Assembly: GCA_025201765.1 (NCBI GenBank)
Contig: MU623367.1
Location: 62,001 to 126,000 of the forward strand
Source of the DNA: Daldinia sp. FL1419
Taxonomy: Eukaryota > Ascomycota > Sordariomycetes > Xylariales > Hypoxylaceae
Length of the DNA: 64,000 nucleotides
Reading direction: 5' to 3'
Shown: in pieces, positions 45,969-56,396 of the stretch
Layout of the letters: every line of letters starts with the position of its first letter
Position numbering within the stretch: the stretch's first letter is position 1
The notes under the pieces: generated by a model
Seen by the model: only the letters and a program-made list of their open reading frames with translations
What the model was told of the DNA's origin: nothing
The model's database searches: none
Made by a program: the position numbers and the translations under genes

Positions 45969-47735
45969 ATGAAGTCCCTCTTAGCCTTGGCAGCGGTCGC
46001 TGGCCTTCTTAGTGAACCTGCATATGGCGCACCTTCATATGTGAATCGGCGAAACTCAACAAATTGGGCTACTCAGAAATGGGATGCTATAGTTGTCGGT
46101 GCCGGAACGGCTGGGATTATCGTGGCTGATAGGTTGAGTGAGGCTGGAAAGAAGACTCTACTACTAGAGCTCGGCGGTGCTTCGTACGGGGTTACGGGAA
46201 GTACGGAGAAGCCGGCATGGCTCGATGGAACGGATCTAAGCCGTGTTGATGTGCCCGGATTATGTGAGTATAGGCGCATGTAGTTTCTACTTCCTAAGCT
46301 GATCAGTTGGGTAGACAAGAGCATTTTCAATGGGAACACGGATATCCTATGTCCGCCAGGTGTCATGAACTCTTTCCAGGCGTGCACCATCGGTGGAAAT
46401 AGTGCTATTAACGCTGGTCTGTACTTCCAGCCTCCAGCTTCTGACTGGGATGACTACCACCCAGACGGATGGAAGAGCGCCGACGTCAAAGATGCGACAC
46501 AGAGACTACTAGGCATGCAAGCTTCGATAGAGAGCTACTCGACCGACGGCAAATTCTACATGCAAACCGGCTATGAGGCAGCCAAGGAGTGGCTTGTCGA
46601 TGGCGCTGGATTGTCCGAGGTTGTATTCAACGAAGCCCCCGACAATAAGGACATGGTCTTCGGGCGGCCATCCTACAACTACATCAACGGTCAGCGAGGT
46701 GGCCCGACTAGGACGTATCTGCAAGACGCCCTGAAGAGAAGCAACTTTCACCTCCAAACGGGCGTTCACGTTAAACACATCGACCACATCAACGGTATAG
46801 CTTCCGGAGTCACCGCCGAGTTTCAAGGATCGTTAATACAAATTCGTCTTTCGCCGCGTGGCCGAGTGATCCTGAGCGGAGGCGCCATCGGATCCCCTGG
46901 GCTTTTAATGCATTCTGGTATCGGCCCCATCGAAACACTTGGCAATATGACAGCGGCTGGATTCCTACCTCTTAACTCTACAACTTGGGTCCCTAACCCG
47001 GCAGTCGGCGAGGGTCTTTTCGACAACCCGAACACTTTCATCGAACTCAGCGGACCAGAAATCGAGTCGTATGTTCACGACTACAACAACCCCATTCCTG
47101 AGGACAAGGACCTCTACCTCTCCTCTCGCAGTGGCCCCTACGCGTCCGCATCGCAGACCTCTGCTTTTTGGGCGTACATGCCTAACCCCGACGGCACCAA
47201 GACGGGAGTCCAAGGCACCATCGACTCATCCGGCCACGGAGAATTCGTAGACAACAAGACCATCACCCTCAACATCTACGGTACTTCGGGCTTGTATTCA
47301 GCCGGACGAGTGATCCTCTCGGACGACGGAAAGTTCGTACCAGGTCCTAGCTCCGATATCTACTACAGCGATCCCCGCGACAGTGAGAACATTGCAAAGT
47401 TTATCCACACCATCTTCCAGGCCCTCCCATCCTCGACGCCCGACTCACCCGCAACCGACGGTCTCACCCCGCTTAACATTCCTCAGAACTCGACTCAGGA
47501 AGAGATCCGCACTTACATTACCACGTGGTCCGACTACGCGGTTGGCTCCGTCCAGCACTGGTCCAGCTCGTGCAGGATTGGAAAGTGTGTAGACGCCGAC
47601 ACGAAGGTGATCGGCACCGACAACATCTACGTCGTCGACGCATCTATCCTTTCCCCGCTAACCGTCAACCCCCAGTTCGGCGTGATGGTCGCAGGAGAGA
47701 AGGGAGCGGAGAGGATATTAGCAACCTGGCATTAA
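45969..47735 (+). CDS. Secreted GMC oxidoreductase, cellobiose-dehydrogenase-flavodomain-like
   Basis: Two exons (45969-46263, 46315-47735) give 571 aa. A signal peptide (MKSLLALAAVAGLLSEPAYG) is followed by the FAD motif WDAIVVGAGTAGIIVADRLSE (Gly44-Gly49). CTIGGNSAINAGLYFQPPASDWDDY is the GMC signature 1 region and VILSGGAIGSPGLLMHSGIGP is signature 2. SVQHWSSSCRIGKCVD (His513) and LSPLTVNPQFGVMVAGEKGAERIL (Asn550) hold the catalytic pair. These features resemble the dehydrogenase domain of cellobiose dehydrogenase (AA3_1) without the cytochrome or cellulose-binding modules. The acceptor GGGTAG at 46314 is chosen because it restores VPGLYKSIF. Likely an extracellular sugar or alcohol dehydrogenase feeding electrons to quinones or LPMOs; the acceptor is unknown. 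Confidence 0.88.
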
Positions 47736-48693
47736 ACCGATGCGAGATCTCGAGTTGGATATCCGGCTTTATGCATTTGATGGCGTTTATGTTCTATCAC
47801 GATAGAAAGCAAAATGTACCTGTTAATCGTTGCAATAATTGATAATATCGTAATTCTAATAAGACGCAGGAATAACTTCGTATCGCGACTCTTCGTTCCC
47901 CAATCCCTTGAAACCCCTGTGCTATCAAACGAGTAACACATCATAACCTACCTAGGTAAACTAAGCTTATTTTCTTTATCTTACCTACTTAGGTTAGGTA
48001 GGTAGGTAATTCTATATCATCCAAGTTGCTTTGTCCTTCCGCTACTTCTGATTTCAGCTTCCCTACCTCCGATGATGTGGAAGTGTAACAATGCCAGAAG
48101 CCACTCTTCGGCTTACCCAAAGGGATCTTCACGAGGTTACGTATGTCTCAAGCCTCCTTAGTGGACTGCTATGTATATGTATATCAGTAGCAGCAAACTG
48201 GAGAGGTACTTTCGGTGTAGAAACCTGCTGAATATTTTCTTACATGTGCAGGAGACTAATGCACATCATTCTGTGGCGTTGTCTACGTGGTTAGTTGATC
48301 ACACGGTGCTGAAGCTTGAACATGGCTGAATGTCCTACCTCGAGAGGCTCACCTGACGGTATTACAACCGACCACATTGGTTCTCGTTAACCTAGTAGTT
48401 AACTAGCCTAGCTTATTAGTCCAGAGCTTCTTGCACCCGTATGTAGAGGCTGAGAGGATACTATACTGCCACCCGGGGTCATAGTGTACTAGTCACGATG
48501 TACTACTATGTAGAATCCTGTATGCGATCGTCATTGGTGGCCGCCAGTGTCGTAGTGTGGGCCGTGGCCATAAAAGCTAACCTAGACCTGAATAATCGGC
48601 CCGTAGTCGTCCACAGCCCACCAAACTATAGAATATAGGCAAAGTTTAGTTACAGTCTTTCACAACAGCAACTGGTTCCAGCCAGATTGCAAC
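47736..48693. other. Gene-free region with palindromic tracts
   Basis: No coding signal. Dense CCTAGGT-type repeats at 47946-48009; the remainder is unstructured to my reading, up to the tRNA. Confidence 0.45.
47946..48009. repeat. Inverted ACCTACCTAGGT / AGGTAGGTAGGT cluster
   Basis: ACCTACCTAGGTA near 47946-47958 and TTACCTACTTAGGTTAGGTAGGTAGG near 47981-48006 are mutually complementary and could form a cruciform. Same motif family as in many other gaps of this window. Confidence 0.6.
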
Positions 48694-48767
48694 GGTCGGA
48701 TGGTGTAGTTGGTTATCACGTCAGTCTAACACACTGAAGGTCCCCAGTTCGAGCCTGGGTTCGATCA
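48694..48767 (+). tRNA. tRNA-Val(AAC)
   Basis: A complete 74-nt cloverleaf without intron. Acceptor GGTCGGA pairs with TTCGATC. The D arm is TGTAGTTGGTTATCA-type. The anticodon stem TCAGT/ACTGA encloses loop CTAACAC, giving anticodon AAC. The T arm is CCCAG-TTCGAGC-CTGGG, and the discriminator is A. CCA is not encoded. A TTTACTTTTT tract shortly downstream could terminate Pol III. Confidence 0.95.
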
Positions 48768-49606
48768 TTCAACCATTCATCAATAAGATGGATTTACTTT
48801 TTGAATCGTTTTGCAAATCCTAGAATCTCCCCTACCATATTAGGGACAGCCCTTTTTTTTTTTTTTGTTTGTGTGTGTATTAATGATTTATCTAAAATAA
48901 GCAACATGCACGATTAACCAGGCTTCATCCCCCCCCCCCCCAAATGAACTTGGCCAATGAATAAAAGCAGTCGACGTACATGCTAGGTTAGCAGCTAGCA
49001 GTATTATAGTCACCTTGGAGCGAATGCTGCAATGGTCGTCCCTAAAGATTACCTAACAAGCGCACGCATATCGTTATTTTGGTATAAGGTTGTCCTCAAC
49101 TAAATCGTCACCCCTGACAAATTATGTATTTCCTTTCTGTATTAAACGATACTATACATAACTCGCAGCAACTTACGTATGTCTTAACCCGAAGGGTTGG
49201 TACATACCTCACCCATACAGGAAGGCAATGTAACGCGTTCTCTTCTGTGCATAATGTAGTCCATCTGGTTGTATTCTAGAATGGCCCATGACGACATGCT
49301 TGGCCGGCACCTTACGGTGAGCGGAGCAAATACGATACCGGACCGGTCTTGGTCATGTCCCGATTTGTCAGCTACATATTGAAGCCGTCTTTGGTATTCA
49401 TAGCTCGGGTTCCGTCTCCCACCAGGATCACCTCGTGATAGTATTTGAATAAGTAACTAACCTTAGTGGCTGTCTGGACTTTTTTTGTCATTCGATTATC
49501 GAATTATAATTATCACCCTATAACACATTACCCGAGGTATTCGGATTGTATATCATCATATCTTCGACCGTAAAATAGGAGCAACTACAAGTTTTCGTAG
49601 TACATC
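48768..49606. other. Intergenic region with homopolymer tracts
   Basis: A T-run near 48853-48866 and a 13-base C-run at 48929-48941; otherwise no feature. Includes the promoter of the thioredoxin-fold gene. Confidence 0.5.
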
Positions 49607-50321
49607 ATGACCAATATCAGCATCAAGATAGTATCGGACACCGTCTGTCCATGGGTAAGTATTGTTTTATAACAGCACGCCAGCGGTAAGATACTAATAA
49701 GACTTGATGTAGTGCTACATCGGCAAGAAGCGCGTAGACCGAGCCATCAACCTCTACCGTAGGACGTACCCTGGCGGCAAGGATGACACCTTCACGGTAT
49801 CCTGGTTTCCTTTTTACTTGGACCCGACTTCGCCAAAGAAAGGCATCCCACTTCTCGAGCGCATGGCCCAGCGCTTCGGTCCGGATAAGTTAGAAGCCTT
49901 GCAGAAGCGACTACAGTTGATAGGGAGCCAAGAGGAAATCAACTTTAGCTTCAAAAGCAAGATTGGTAATACGCGAGACTCGCATCGTCTGATACAACTA
50001 GGCAAGACCAAGGGCAACGATGTTGAGAACCGCGTCGTGCTAGAGCTGTTCAAGACATATTTCGAAGGCGAAGGCGATATCACTTCGCATGATACCCTGA
50101 TCGAAGCGGCCGAGAAGGCCGGTTTAGATAAAGCCGAGGTGAAGGACTGGCTCGACACTGGAAAGGGCGGCGAAGAGGTCGACGCCGAAGTCCAGGAAGC
50201 GTATGCTAAGAACATACATGGCGTGCCACATATTACAATTCAGGGCAAGTACGAGATCGGCGGAGCGGAAGATCCCCAGACCATCTTGGAGGCGTTTGTG
50301 AAAGCCAAGGAGGAGCATTGA
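49607..50321 (+). CDS. DsbA/FrnE-type thioredoxin-fold oxidoreductase
   Basis: Two exons (49607-49654, 49713-50321) encode 218 aa. The first exon ends inside the active site: Cys14-Pro-Trp plus Cys17 give CPWC, split by the intron. The FrnE/2-hydroxychromene-isomerase-like layout follows: IGKKRVDRAINLY, FTVSWFPFYLDP, a helical insert (NTRDSHRLIQLGKTKGNDVENRVVLELFKTYFEGEGDI) and the cis-Pro loop HGVPHITIQGKYEIGGAEDPQTILEAF. No signal peptide, hence cytosolic. It probably catalyses dithiol-disulfide exchange or glutathione-linked chemistry; a precise substrate cannot be assigned. Convergent with Spc34, with the two stop codons only about 100 bp apart. Confidence 0.92.
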
Positions 50322-50423
50322 AATGGCGGGTGACTTATCTGCCCGACTTGCTGTCGGTTTCATGGATGGCGTTTAACTGTGTGCTAGATGGTTAGGGGTA
50401 TCATAATGTGATGGGTTCATGTA

Positions 50424-51259
50424 TTACATGTTCAATAATCCACCGAGGTCTTCCTCTATCGCCTTCAACCTCTCTTGCAGCTCTCTTTTTTTCCTTTCCA
50501 ACTCCCGTATCTGCTCTTCTTCTCTTCCCAGGTCCTCCTCCGTCAGGATCTCTTCTTTATCCAACGTAGCGGCCCCTCCATCATCTTCCTCTTCTTCTTC
50601 TTCATCCATCCAATGATCTTTATTCATTCTTCCCAGAGCCTCGGCTTGTTCGGCTACTTTCGCTTCGTAGTATGCCAACGTGTTGCGGCTATGCGCATAC
50701 TTTGATCGTTGCGCTGCTATTCGTTCTAGCGCACCCGGTAGGGGATAGACACCGCAGAGTTTCTCTGCACCCTTGAGTAGAATCTCGACATCGACGTCGT
50801 CTTTGCTACCGCGTCGCTCGCTTCGGCGAATCTGATCGTGTAGGTTGCCGCCTAACACGGCAGCGACTGCCGTGTGGCGTCTCGGGGCACCTGTATTCCG
50901 CCCCGCGTTGCTACCGGATGTTGTGACTTCACCAGAGGCTACATTAAAAACGGTCTGCCGACGGCCAGACTGTTTTGGGGGATCGGGGTTTTGAGATGTG
51001 GATGGTGGTGGCGGGGGCGGGACAGAGAAGAGTGCTCGTTCGTGCGCCTCGGTATCGCGGATCAAAGCAGTGATGTCATCGTTGGCAAGAAGGGCATTGG
51101 TAAATATTTTAGGTGGTGGGAAGCTGTCTCGGAAGCTAATTAGTTTTGCGTATACAAGTAATGACACGACTTGAGGTAATCGAGATAAACGTACGGAAGA
51201 CTATCGATTCCTTGACACGAGATGGCAATTTGCTCGAAATGCGCCGAGAGGAGCGACAT
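50424..51259 (-). CDS. SPC34: DASH/DAM1 kinetochore complex subunit Spc34
   Basis: Two exons on the minus strand (51259-51195, 51123-50424) give 254 aa. The conserved start LLSAHFEQIAISCQGIDSLPFPPPKIFTNALLANDDITALIRDTEAHERALF is formed across the intron (CC|C at residue 22) and is diagnostic for Spc34. A Pro-rich linker follows, then a second conserved part (LLKGAEKLCGVYPLPGALERIAAQRSKYAHSRNTLAYYEAKVAEQ), an acidic run, and a C-terminal coiled coil (LGREEEQIRELERKKRELQERLKAIEEDL). It forms part of the microtubule ring that couples kinetochores to spindle microtubules. Confidence 0.93.
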
Positions 51260-53881
51260 GATGGAACGCGTTTCTATCGTAAGGTATAGTGTTTTGAAAG
51301 TTGCTGAAGGAAGGGATTGAACATATGACTTGCTGAATGGTATCAATTATAATGATTGCTGATACTTTCAAGTTGGCAAAGTGAGGTGAAAGGGGGGGGG
51401 GTTACTTTAATTAGTTAAGCATGTGAGAATGAAACTTTTAAGAATTGAATTTGGCAACGCGAATTCAATATACCTAAGATTAGTACAAAGGTACCTACCT
51501 ACCTGGGCTTATCGACCCCTCCTACCTCTGCACCCAAAAGGTGGTTGCTAGGCACCTCCTGCTGTATGTAGACAGTTTTAAAGCACTTAGTTATAGCAAA
51601 GCCACAACCCCTCACTATGTGGCTTTAACTATGCTGCCTGTAACCATTTCTAATTTGAAACCTTAAGGTTAGGGGAGTTGCTTTTTTGTCAAATTGCAAC
51701 TACAATTTTCCTATCCGCAAATTTCACGAAACCCAAAGATGGACTTCACATTTCCAGGGTATTCCTGGCATAAATTAATATAAGTCTTTTGTTAATGACA
51801 ATTCTCAATTGCATTGGTCTCGGATGAATTAGGGGGTTTTTCTGAATGCCACTATATTAGTGCATATCCGCCCTAGCTTCCCATTCCGCCGGGCTTCAAA
51901 TCCCCATTCTGCCCAAGTAGGCAGGTCTATGAGCTAACGACGAGTAATGAATGTTTACCGCTCTTCAAAGGGCGAAGATGACGGCAGTGACGGTAGTGAC
52001 GGTAGTTGATACTTGAGGGGATGAACTCATCCTATCGTTTCCCATCGCTCCTATCACCTCTCCAAATCATACAGGTCACCGCAGTGTCGGATCGCCACCT
52101 GACAACAGCATCACGCATTATGGAAGGGGGCATAATAAGAAAGTTACGGCACATTAGCATTATATTACTTGCAGAACATTGCAAGGCCTTGCAGGCTCGG
52201 GGTATCCCTGACCTCATCAACAGCCAAGCAGTGAATTTTTCCCATCTCCACCACGACCTGCGTCTCTTCTTTTCTTTCCTATCCGTAGCACCGCAGTACC
52301 GCAGGAGAACAAGACTTGAATATCATTGGGCATAATCCACTGGCATGAGTGGCATGAGTACTGCTACCTGACCCCCGGTCTATTTTGATCCGCCCTCGTA
52401 CTACCTCTCCGTAGCCCCAGGGACCTCGGTCGAAGCCCTGATACGTCTAAGGCGATACCGTTTGTATTGCTTGCACGTCTAGGCGGACTTGGAAGTCTTA
52501 GGTATTCGCATACGCATACGCATACGTACCTATATCCGTACATTTGCACATTCGTACAGTGCTTTTGTTAAAAGAGGTAACTGTCGTAACTGTCGTAACT
52601 TGTCGTTAACCGGTGTTAATCAGTTTCGTGAACGAATGCTTTTTTTCGGTCAGCGTCCAGGGTCTAACAGGGCCGGCTGAACAAATTCTAGTAACTTTGA
52701 CCTACCCTACTTCCTACTCTTGTAGGTCATATTCTTACAGATGATGATATGACCATCCTGCCACAACGTCGGTTTGCTGCCATCTTGAGATTTCTTCGCT
52801 CTCCCTTTTGCTATATGCCTCATGCTTCATGCCGCACGCTGAATACATGTCGCATTTTCTCTGGACACGCTATGCCTCCCAACGAAAAGTAACCAGGGAC
52901 TCCTGGGAGCATTGGTGCCCAAGCCGCAATCTTTGCGAAATCCTCCGCCATAGGCTAGTTGACGAGCAGCTAGACCCGTTTTCTTTCACTCTCTGCCCTG
53001 CCCGGGAGTCCGCAATCTTAGCCTAGCTCAAGTATACCCTTATGTTCACAACCTTACTATTACATGGATAGCATACTTAGCATACTTGTATATGTATTAT
53101 ATATGTATTCGCCAGGCACTATAAGACTGTTGGTAGTCCCGCCCCCAATACAAATGTCACCCTCTCGGTCTTTGCACACATGAGATTTCTCTCATATGTA
53201 GGCAGATTTTGGATAGCAAGGTATACAAGCTGTCAGACCTTTTCCTCCTTATCTGGAATAATAAGTTTCCAACCTTTAAAGGAAAAGGTTCCGCAGATTC
53301 TTTTCCCTGGGTTTCCTCAGCCCTCCGACCCAGCCGACTTGACCTCCTGGAGATCCACAAGAGGGCTTTTACGCTACACAGATATTTCAAGCAATTTCTT
53401 CGAGGGGATAATTTTCCTCTCTTTTCTCGGTGGCGATCTTGTCCTCTATCGACACAGTCCGCCGTCCTTCATTACCCATGAGGACCATTTGAGACTCACA
53501 AGAGTCAACACCGCCAGTCTTTGACACGTCAACTCTCGATCTTAAAGTTACAGCATAAAGTCACATTTTACCTCCGCGAGACGGTTTCAATCCCATCGCC
53601 TTTGTGGAGGAATTGTGTAATAGCGGTGTCCGACCCCCCTGACCTTCTAGAATTCCCAGGAGATTAACATGACCAGTTACCGGAGTCCAATAACTTCTCC
53701 GCGTTGGAGGTTTTTGCTCTGGGTGCTGACGCCTTAAAAGTCCCTCGTTCGCCTCTATCTCCCCCGCGAATTCTACCCCACATTGTCTAAACAAAAAGTC
53801 AATTGCATTGATAAGATCACGCAAGGACAAGGGAAGACGTAAATTCTCGGGCGGGAAGCTCTCCCAAAAGAAGCCGACATC
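51260..53881. other. 2.6-kb gene-free region
   Basis: Frames at 52006-52335, 53180-53524 and 53561-53917 lack recognisable products. Simple-sequence patches occur: a 10-base G-run at 51392-51401, GACGGTAGT repeats at about 51978-52010, GCATAC x3 at 52508-52525, and TAACTGTCG repeats at about 52579-52602. The C/T-rich part before 53882 may be the 5' leader of the next gene. Confidence 0.45.
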
Positions 53882-54817
53882 ATGCGGCCACACACCCCCT
53901 CTCTGGATACTGCTCATGTAGCAGCCGCGGCCGCAGTGCCCACTTCACCGCCAGAGACGCCCACTACAGGATCTCCCAAGGTCCACCGAAAAACAGCAAC
54001 ATTAAACGGCCGCCCGCAGCGGCATCCAAAGGCTCATAGCCGCCACGACCACCCAGCTAATATCAAACCCCTAGGTGGGACTAAATTCAGTTATACTCGA
54101 GCGCCGAGGCCCGAGGAGATATCCCCTCGCTCTTCACACTCCTCTGATGAAGAATCTGACGATTCATCTGCAAGCCCCCCGCAGTCGCTACTGTCGGACG
54201 TACCAATACTACACCACCAACACGTAGAGCAAGCAACATTCATTCAGAGTGAGCAAGCAACATTTTCTATTGAAGAATTAAGCGACGATTGTTCGCTCAG
54301 CAGCGAGTATGGGCATCTAGATGTTCTTAGGCCGTATGCTTTTGAGTATGCGAATTCGGATGGAAGTCGGTCGGTATCCCGGCCGCGGCCGCCACCACCG
54401 GATATGGACCCGGCTGTGATGGAAGGTATTGAGAACCTAAACACCTTTGAAGACTCGGATGGAGATATTGATCGTGACGACGAAGAATTCGTTCGGCAAC
54501 TACAAAAGAGACGAGAGGAGCGCAAGCTTAGGAGAATGAAGTCCGGAAGTCTTAGCAAACGAACAGTAAGCGAGCGGGGCAGTGATTCCGATAGAGAAGA
54601 CGTCCTTCCTTACTACGACGGGAATGAGACCGGCCCGACTCGTCGGATGCGACGAAAGGTTGGTGACCGAATTAGTATCCAATTCACCGGTCCGCTTCCC
54701 GAACGGATCGAGGAGCTCAAAGAACCGAACAGCGACGACGAGATCATTTTAGAAGATGCGGAGGTCCTCGCAAGAGAGTTGCCATATTGGACTCTGATGG
54801 ACGTTGATTCCGAATAA
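53882..54817 (+). CDS. Conserved disordered fungal protein, unknown function
   Basis: One exon of 311 aa. Composition is Ser/Pro/Asp/Glu-rich, with a His/Arg-rich N-terminal third and serine-acid clusters (SSHSSDEESDDSSA) that look like casein-kinase-II sites. EEFVRQLQKRREERKLRRMK (about 200-220) is a basic helix that could act as a nuclear signal or coiled coil. The last part, RRMRRKVGDRISIQFTGPLPERIEELKEP, is the most ordered. The continuous frame, codon composition and ordered C-terminal block argue for a real gene. I do not recognise a named family. Confidence 0.7.
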   Translation: MRPHTPSLDTAHVAAAAAVPTSPPETPTTGSPKVHRKTATLNGRPQRHPKAHSRHDHPANIKPLGGTKFSYTRAPRPEEISPRSSHSSDEESDDSSASPPQSLLSDVPILHHQHVEQATFIQSEQATFSIEELSDDCSLSSEYGHLDVLRPYAFEYANSDGSRSVSRPRPPPPDMDPAVMEGIENLNTFEDSDGDIDRDDEEFVRQLQKRREERKLRRMKSGSLSKRTVSERGSDSDREDVLPYYDGNETGPTRRMRRKVGDRISIQFTGPLPERIEELKEPNSDDEIILEDAEVLARELPYWTLMDVDSE

Positions 54818-56396
54818 AACCAGCCTTATACGTTACAAAAAGATAATAATAAAAACAGTGTCGCGTACGCGTTGAGTAACGGAAACTAGACTCGAGGCAA
54901 TTCATTCGCGGCATTGAAACTTACGATTATATGAAAATTTACGAACACGGACGCATTAATACAGACGTCCCCTTATAAGACCTATTATGGAACCCGACTA
55001 TTACAACTGGCTCAGCAAATCAAGCCGAAGAAAATCGGCAGCACTTTGGTTCTCGACAACGAGACCAGAAAATTAGCGATAGTGGGAGCTGTTATCGCAG
55101 CAATATGTATTGAATTAATTGCATAGAACATTGGCTACATGGCCTGGGAGATCATCACGGAGGGCTCAGCTTTTCATGTTGTTTATTTCTCATCTCGCTT
55201 TTAGATACCTTAGACTTGGACTCAGCAGATGGATTGGGTACGACCGGGCGATGACGACAACGACCCCAAACGATGTAGACGATATGACGATGATGATGTC
55301 GACGATACTTGCATAGAAGCGGCCGCTCGGAACGAGAGTCAGGCCGCGCCCTTTAAAATTGTTTATAGCATATAGACTTTGGATGCATGAATCATGGGAG
55401 GATTTGAGAGGATCTATCTAATTCGACTTCTTGAGCGGATATCCACGGTGTGTATACTACAACTACTAGGCTGCTAGATAGTCTGCGGTAACACCTGATA
55501 TTTCAAGAAGATATAGGTTATCCCCTATATATGTCAACTTGGGATCATTAATTAATTGCTTAATTACCTACCTACCTAGCCTTATGAAGGTACCTAGGTA
55601 GTTATCAAGATTATTCTAACTTGATTGTTCCAAAGGTTTTAGGCACGATAGAAACTACTAATGGATAGGCTAACCTAGTTATCTACCATAAGCGAAGTTA
55701 TTAGCTAGGTAGGTTAGAGATTTATTATTTAGGTAGTAATTGGGCGATTGGCATATCTGAACTTGAGCTTGATAACTAGGTAGGTACCTAGGTAGGCGGG
55801 TAGGTATACAAGTCAACATGGTAGGTACTGGCGATACATGGTATGGAACCTCTGATATTAGACAATTGCAGGTCACGTGAGTGTTATCTAATAAGTTGAA
55901 TGGAATGGTGTTATCGGTGCCACAATACGTACCACCCCTATTAAGTTAGGTACCTAGTGACCTACATGTTCCAGCATTGCCTACAAAAGTACCTGACCAT
56001 AGGACGGTTAGGTGGTTGGTGTACAGGCGTATTAGCTTTAGCATCAGCTTGAGCCACAAACCTTATCACCAATAGTAGACCAATAGTAGCGCCTTAAGCA
56101 CCTGGAAAGTCAGCGCTCGAGGCTCGTCAACGCGTCCAAGCAACTTTCATCAAGCTTTCGATTTGATCGAGCAGATTTCCTCTCGTCTTCATTCTATTTT
56201 CCTCTATCTCAAATTCATCGTCCAAGATTATTGAATATTGACGTCGAAACACGGATCTCGTACTTCAAAGTCCATTTAATAGATCTGTATCCCGATTTTC
56301 CAGAATCCATTTCAAGCCATCTCTCGTTGACTGCTGAGGTATGCGAAATCCGTCATTTGAACGCTATCATTTGTATCGCTAACTGTAACGTAAAAG
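54818..56396. other. Intergenic region with dense palindromes before TAF12
   Basis: No coding signal. Contains the largest cluster of CCTAGGT palindromes (55564-55808). The 56.1-56.4 kb part is C/T-rich and likely the TAF12 5' leader. Confidence 0.5.
55564..55808. repeat. Cluster of TACCTAGGTA-type palindromes
   Basis: Units TTACCTACCTACCTAG (about 55565), GGTACCTAGGTAG (about 55589), AGCTAGGTAGGTTAG (about 55703) and ACTAGGTAGGTACCTAGGTAGG (55775-55797) occur in both orientations within 245 bp, giving several self-complementary segments. Confidence 0.6.

Noticed and set aside
47946..48009. Telomere-like repeats
   Set aside because: Fungal telomeres are TTAGGG; the tracts here are GGTAGGT/ACCTACC palindromes scattered among housekeeping genes, so they are interstitial repeats.
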